IMG/VR virus record: IMGVR_UViG_3300030117_002115
Location: 1-23,180 of that record
DNA length: 23,180 bases
DNA from: a virus
Strand: one strand, 5' to 3'
How positions within the stretch are numbered: position 1 is the stretch's first letter; each line of letters begins with the position of its first letter. Made by a program: the position numbers and the translations under genes. Shown one piece after another: positions 20,532 to 23,180 of the stretch. The notes below the pieces were generated by a model. That model searched no databases. It was not told the DNA's origin and saw nothing but the letters and a program-made list of their open reading frames with translations.

Positions 20532-21263
20532 ATGGAAAAAATTGAAAGTCTGAAAGGCAAATCAGTTGCTATAGTTGGTCTAGGCAAAAGTTGGTTTGAT
20601 TACAATCTAGCAAAATCACACGGTGTTCATTTTGATGAAGTGTGGGTTATAAATGGTGTTGGCACTGTAATTTATCATGATAGAGTATTTATGATGGATC
20701 CTGCATCTAGGTTTTTAGATACAGAAGATGCAGGTGGACAAACCGAAAGCATGGCAAAAATGTTACAAGAACATGAGGGTCCTATCTATACGTGCGAATT
20801 GGATGATAGATGTCCAGGTTTAGTTGAATATCCTGTAGAAGAGGTCATTCAAGACCTGAATTGTTATTACCTTAATAACACAGTTGCTTACGCAATAGCA
20901 TTTGCTTTATGGAACGAAGTATCAGTTTTAAAAATGTTTGGTGTAGATTTTTCATACAAAGGTAACTTACATTTTGCCGAAGCAGGTAGAGGTTGTACTG
21001 AGTTTTGGTTGAGTAAATGTATATCAGCAGGTATGCAAGTTGAGGTGGCACATACATCTGGGCTACTTGATACTGATGTCCCAGCAGAACAAAAGCTTTA
21101 CGGTTATCATAGATTAGCAAATCCTTTAATTGTGATGGCGGATGAAAATGGTTTAAAAGTTGAAAAAATTAATAATCTTGATATTACAAGAACATCAAAA
21201 CAACCAGTGCTTATAGATCGTAATGACTCACACTTAAAACCACCTGAACCAGATAAATGGTAG
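20532..21263 (+). CDS. Rossmann-like protein, possible sugar- or nucleotide-related enzyme (243 aa)
   Basis: The start KSVAIVGLGKSWFDYNLAKS (10-29) is a strand-loop-helix with a G-x-G-x-S turn, typical of nucleotide-binding Rossmann folds. FDEVWVINGVGTVIYHDRVF (34-53) and MMDPASRFLDTEDAGGQTES (54-73) follow, then CELDDRCPGLVEYPVEEVIQ. It recalls DUF115/MAF-type proteins linked to glycan metabolism, but this is uncertain. Its presence inside a tail module suggests modification of a virion protein or a structural role. There is no ribosome binding site, and it starts 6 bases after the adaptor stop. I cannot name a substrate or catalytic residue. Confidence 0.65.
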   Translation: MEKIESLKGKSVAIVGLGKSWFDYNLAKSHGVHFDEVWVINGVGTVIYHDRVFMMDPASRFLDTEDAGGQTESMAKMLQEHEGPIYTCELDDRCPGLVEYPVEEVIQDLNCYYLNNTVAYAIAFALWNEVSVLKMFGVDFSYKGNLHFAEAGRGCTEFWLSKCISAGMQVEVAHTSGLLDTDVPAEQKLYGYHRLANPLIVMADENGLKVEKINNLDITRTSKQPVLIDRNDSHLKPPEPDKW

Positions 21264-21556
21264 ATGAAATTACACCACCAGGATTACCTGCATTAGGTAT
21301 TATAGAAGCAAAAACATCTAATTATGGTGGACATCCTCCAGAGTTTTGGGCAGAAAGACTTACTGAAAAAATAGTGAGCACAAGTGATAGTGAAGATCCA
21401 TATATCAAAGAACAAGCAAGAGTATATAGAGATATGATTTATAAGGTATGTTTGATTTATATAAAAAATGCGTTAAAATCTTACAAGGCAACTTTGATAC
21501 AAGATTTATCAGGTCAAGGTAGCGAAGATATAGCAAAAATAATTAAAGGTATTTAA
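21257..21556 (+). CDS. Small phage protein of unknown function (99 aa)
   Basis: This 99-aa protein has a proline-rich start (MVDEITPPGLPALGIIEAKT), then NYGGHPPEFWAERLTEKIVS, and a helical rest with charged and hydrophobic faces. I associate the PPEFWAERxTEKI pattern with a small protein in marine phage tail modules, function unknown. It overlaps the preceding gene by 7 bases and ends 1 base before the next, so it is part of the same operon. Confidence 0.65.
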   Translation: MVDEITPPGLPALGIIEAKTSNYGGHPPEFWAERLTEKIVSTSDSEDPYIKEQARVYRDMIYKVCLIYIKNALKSYKATLIQDLSGQGSEDIAKIIKGI

Positions 21557-21557
21557 T

Positions 21558-21983
21558 ATGGCCATTACATCAACATTAACTACAAGTTTTAAAACAGAAC
21601 TATTAACTGCAACACATAACTTTGCAACTAATGGTAATGCTTTTAAACTTGCTCTCTATACAAGTTCTGCCACCATGGGAGCGACTACAACTGCTTATTC
21701 AACTTCACAAGAAGTAAGTGGCACTAACTACACAGCAGGCGGAGCCGCTTTAACTAAAGTTGCACCGACAAGCGGTGGTACTACAGGATTTACTGATTTT
21801 GCTGACTTAACATTTGGCACAGCTACAGTAACAGCTAGAGGTTGTTTGATCTATAATGATACAAATAGTGATAAATCTGTCGCTACTATAGACTTTGGTG
21901 GAGATAAAACATCCACAGCAGGTGATTTCACTATTGTTTTCCCAGCAGCAGCAGCCAGTACAGCTATTATAAGAATAGCCTAG
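21558..21983 (+). CDS. Phage structural protein, tail-associated family (141 aa)
   Basis: The pattern SFKTELLTATHNFATNGNAF (10-29) then KLALYTSSATMGATTTAYST (30-49), VSGTNYTAGGAALTKVAPTS, GCLIYNDTNSDKSVATIDFG and the end STAIIRIA matches a small beta-rich protein I recall in many phages near tail or fibre genes. It has no enzymatic motif. It is probably a fibre-associated or tail-tip structural protein. The gap to the previous gene is 1 base; no strong ribosome binding site. Confidence 0.75.
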   Translation: MAITSTLTTSFKTELLTATHNFATNGNAFKLALYTSSATMGATTTAYSTSQEVSGTNYTAGGAALTKVAPTSGGTTGFTDFADLTFGTATVTARGCLIYNDTNSDKSVATIDFGGDKTSTAGDFTIVFPAAAASTAIIRIA

Positions 21984-21994
21984 TCTAGCCTAAT

Positions 21995-22756
21995 ATGGCT
22001 AATATAACTGGTTGGGGTAGAGGAACCTGGGGTTCTAATACTTGGGGCGAACCAAATCCAGTTACCCTCACAGGATTAGCAGCAACAAGTGCTGTTGGTT
22101 CTGTAACTATCGTAGCAAAAGCTAATGTAATTCCAACAGGACAATCAGCAACTGGATCAGTAGGAACTCCTACTTTTGATTGTGAAGCTAATTTAACTCT
22201 TACAGGACAATCAGCTACAAGTGCTCTTGGCACACCAACAGTTGTAGCAAAAGCAAATATTACGCTATCTACACAAGTAGGAACCAGTGCTTTAGGCACC
22301 GTATCTACAGTTGCTAAAGCAAACATAGTACCAACAGGACAATCTGCAACATCAGCCATCGGAGGTGTGGGTGTCAATGGAGATGCTGTTGCTAATGCAC
22401 CAGGAGCCGTAGGATCTGTTGGTACTGTTGGTGTAGATGTAGATGGTGAGGCAAATGTTGTTATTTCAGGAGTTTCAGCAACTTCAGCAGTAGGATCAGT
22501 AACCATTCATCACAACGCACAGTTTAGTATTGATGGTGTTAGTGCCACAGGTAATGTAGGTTCTGTTACTATAATATCTAAAGGAAACATTACTATTACA
22601 GGAGTCGAGGCTACTGGATCTGTAGGTAGTGTTTTAGTTTGGTCGCTAATAGATGATACACAAACAAAAAATTATGCTAATATAAATACTGACCAAAGTT
22701 CATCCTTTGCTGAAATAAATGAAACACAAACTCCAAATTGGGAAGAGGTAGCATAG
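21995..22756 (+). CDS. Repeat-built tail fibre or spike protein (253 aa)
   Basis: The start has three Trp spaced by five residues (GWGRGTWGSNTWGE). Residues 23-219 are about nine repeats of 20-24 residues, with the common pattern TGQSATSAVGSVTIVAKAN, giving alternating strands and turns like a beta-solenoid or fibre shaft. The end holds three short units, DDTQTKNYANI, NTDQSSSFAEI and NETQTPNWEEV, which resemble caps in phage fibre proteins. It precedes a second fibre gene. Likely part of the host-recognition apparatus. Confidence 0.75.
   Translation: MANITGWGRGTWGSNTWGEPNPVTLTGLAATSAVGSVTIVAKANVIPTGQSATGSVGTPTFDCEANLTLTGQSATSALGTPTVVAKANITLSTQVGTSALGTVSTVAKANIVPTGQSATSAIGGVGVNGDAVANAPGAVGSVGTVGVDVDGEANVVISGVSATSAVGSVTIHHNAQFSIDGVSATGNVGSVTIISKGNITITGVEATGSVGSVLVWSLIDDTQTKNYANINTDQSSSFAEINETQTPNWEEVA
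22061..22651 (+). repeat. Degenerate 66-bp coding repeats (about nine units)
   Basis: Units begin near residues 23, 45, 67, 89, 111, 135, 155, 177 and 199 of the fibre gene; lengths vary between 20 and 24 residues. The most constant positions are the SATSAxG core and the final AN or GN. Because the repeats are low in stop codons on both strands, a long spurious antisense frame also appears. Confidence 0.85.
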
Positions 22757-22759
22757 AAT

Positions 22760-23180
22760 ATGGCAACTTATGTAAATGATTTAAGGTTAAAAGAGATAGC
22801 GACAGGTGATGAGTCAGGAACCTGGGGCACTTCTACAAACACAAACTTAGAACTAATAGCTGAGGCCTTTAGCTTTGGTACAGAGGCGATAACTACAAAC
22901 GCAGACACACATACAACTACAATAGCTGATGGATCTACTGATCCAGGCAGATCAATTTATTTAAAATATACAGGTACTCTTGATAGTGCTTGTACTATTA
23001 CTATAGGCCCTAATACTGTATCTAAACTTTGGTTTATAGAAAATGCAACATCTGGCTCACAAAATATAATTATTTCACAAGGTAGTGGAGCTAACATAAC
23101 AATACCAGCAGGTGATGTAAAAGTAGTTTATTCTGATGGTGCAGGTTCAGGTGCAGCAATAGTAGATGCTTTTGCTAGTT
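22760..23180 (+). CDS. Tail fibre protein, N-terminal part, cut by the right edge
   Basis: An ATG at 22760, 3 bases after the previous stop, opens a frame of 140 codons that continues past the end of the window. The product begins MATYVNDLRLKEIATGDESG then TWGTSTNTNLELIAEAFSFG, a pattern typical of the virion-attachment end of marine phage fibres. The rest is strand-rich with NTVSKLWFIENATSGSQNII and DVKVVYSDGAGSGAAIVDAF, another common fibre pattern. The receptor-binding end lies outside the window. Confidence 0.85.
   Translation, partial: MATYVNDLRLKEIATGDESGTWGTSTNTNLELIAEAFSFGTEAITTNADTHTTTIADGSTDPGRSIYLKYTGTLDSACTITIGPNTVSKLWFIENATSGSQNIIISQGSGANITIPAGDVKVVYSDGAGSGAAIVDAFAS

Noticed and set aside
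21985-22506. A 173-codon open frame on the minus strand
   Set aside because: It lies wholly opposite the repeat region of the fibre gene; its Pro/Thr/Val-rich product is the mirror of the Gly/Ser/Thr repeats. It has no ribosome binding site or promoter.

Overview
The window is a stretch of a tailed double-stranded DNA phage genome. Every supported gene is on the + strand and packed tightly, often with TAATG or ATGA overlaps. The DNA is AT-rich with many AAA, GAA and TTA codons. Recognisable proteins include a large terminase, portal, scaffold, capsid protein, head-tail adaptors and tail fibres. There is no tape-measure, tail-tube or sheath gene, so a short-tailed (podovirus-like) virion is the best inference. 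The protein set resembles uncultured marine (Mediterranean-type) phage contigs, probably infecting an AT-rich marine alphaproteobacterium; that host and habitat call is from memory of such families, not from a search.

Left accessory region (1-1557). A truncated gene ends at 115 and is followed by a terminator. Next comes a control region with a -10 box, a perfect 16-bp palindrome and a second promoter. Several small genes of unknown function follow (314-1077), including two or three too short for normal gene calling. A self-contained unit at 1064-1360 has a near-perfect promoter, a strong ribosome binding site, a 62-aa gene and a terminator. A GC-rich non-coding island full of inverted and direct repeats (1361-1431) separates this region from the structural genes.

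Packaging and head module (1558-15350). Two small or medium unknown proteins come first, then a giant 1541-aa protein that looks like a diverged phage polyvalent protein with a beta-rich C-terminus. Large terminase, portal, two small genes, a GroES-like co-chaperonin, scaffold, a capsid-associated protein, a decoration-type protein and the major capsid protein follow. A strong terminator closes the unit. The co-chaperonin sits directly before the scaffold and capsid genes, as expected if it helps fold capsid protein.

Second late unit (15420-23180). It starts with two beta-rich structural proteins and a cluster of five small, very lysine-rich proteins. One of these is a 10-residue peptide repeated five times with only silent changes between copies, one carries an AT-hook-like motif, and one carries an EF-hand-like loop. 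A conserved unknown protein, two adaptor-like proteins flanking a zinc-ribbon protein, a Rossmann-like protein and small structural proteins follow. The window ends with a repeat-built fibre and a second fibre that runs off the right edge.

The most unusual signal is a short double-glycine motif (a Lys/Asn/Ala-type residue, then GG, then P/K/F/E, then V/M/I/L). It recurs in at least five otherwise unrelated proteins, and two of those also share a C-terminal tail. This could be a virion-targeting, anchoring or processing signal that has not been described.
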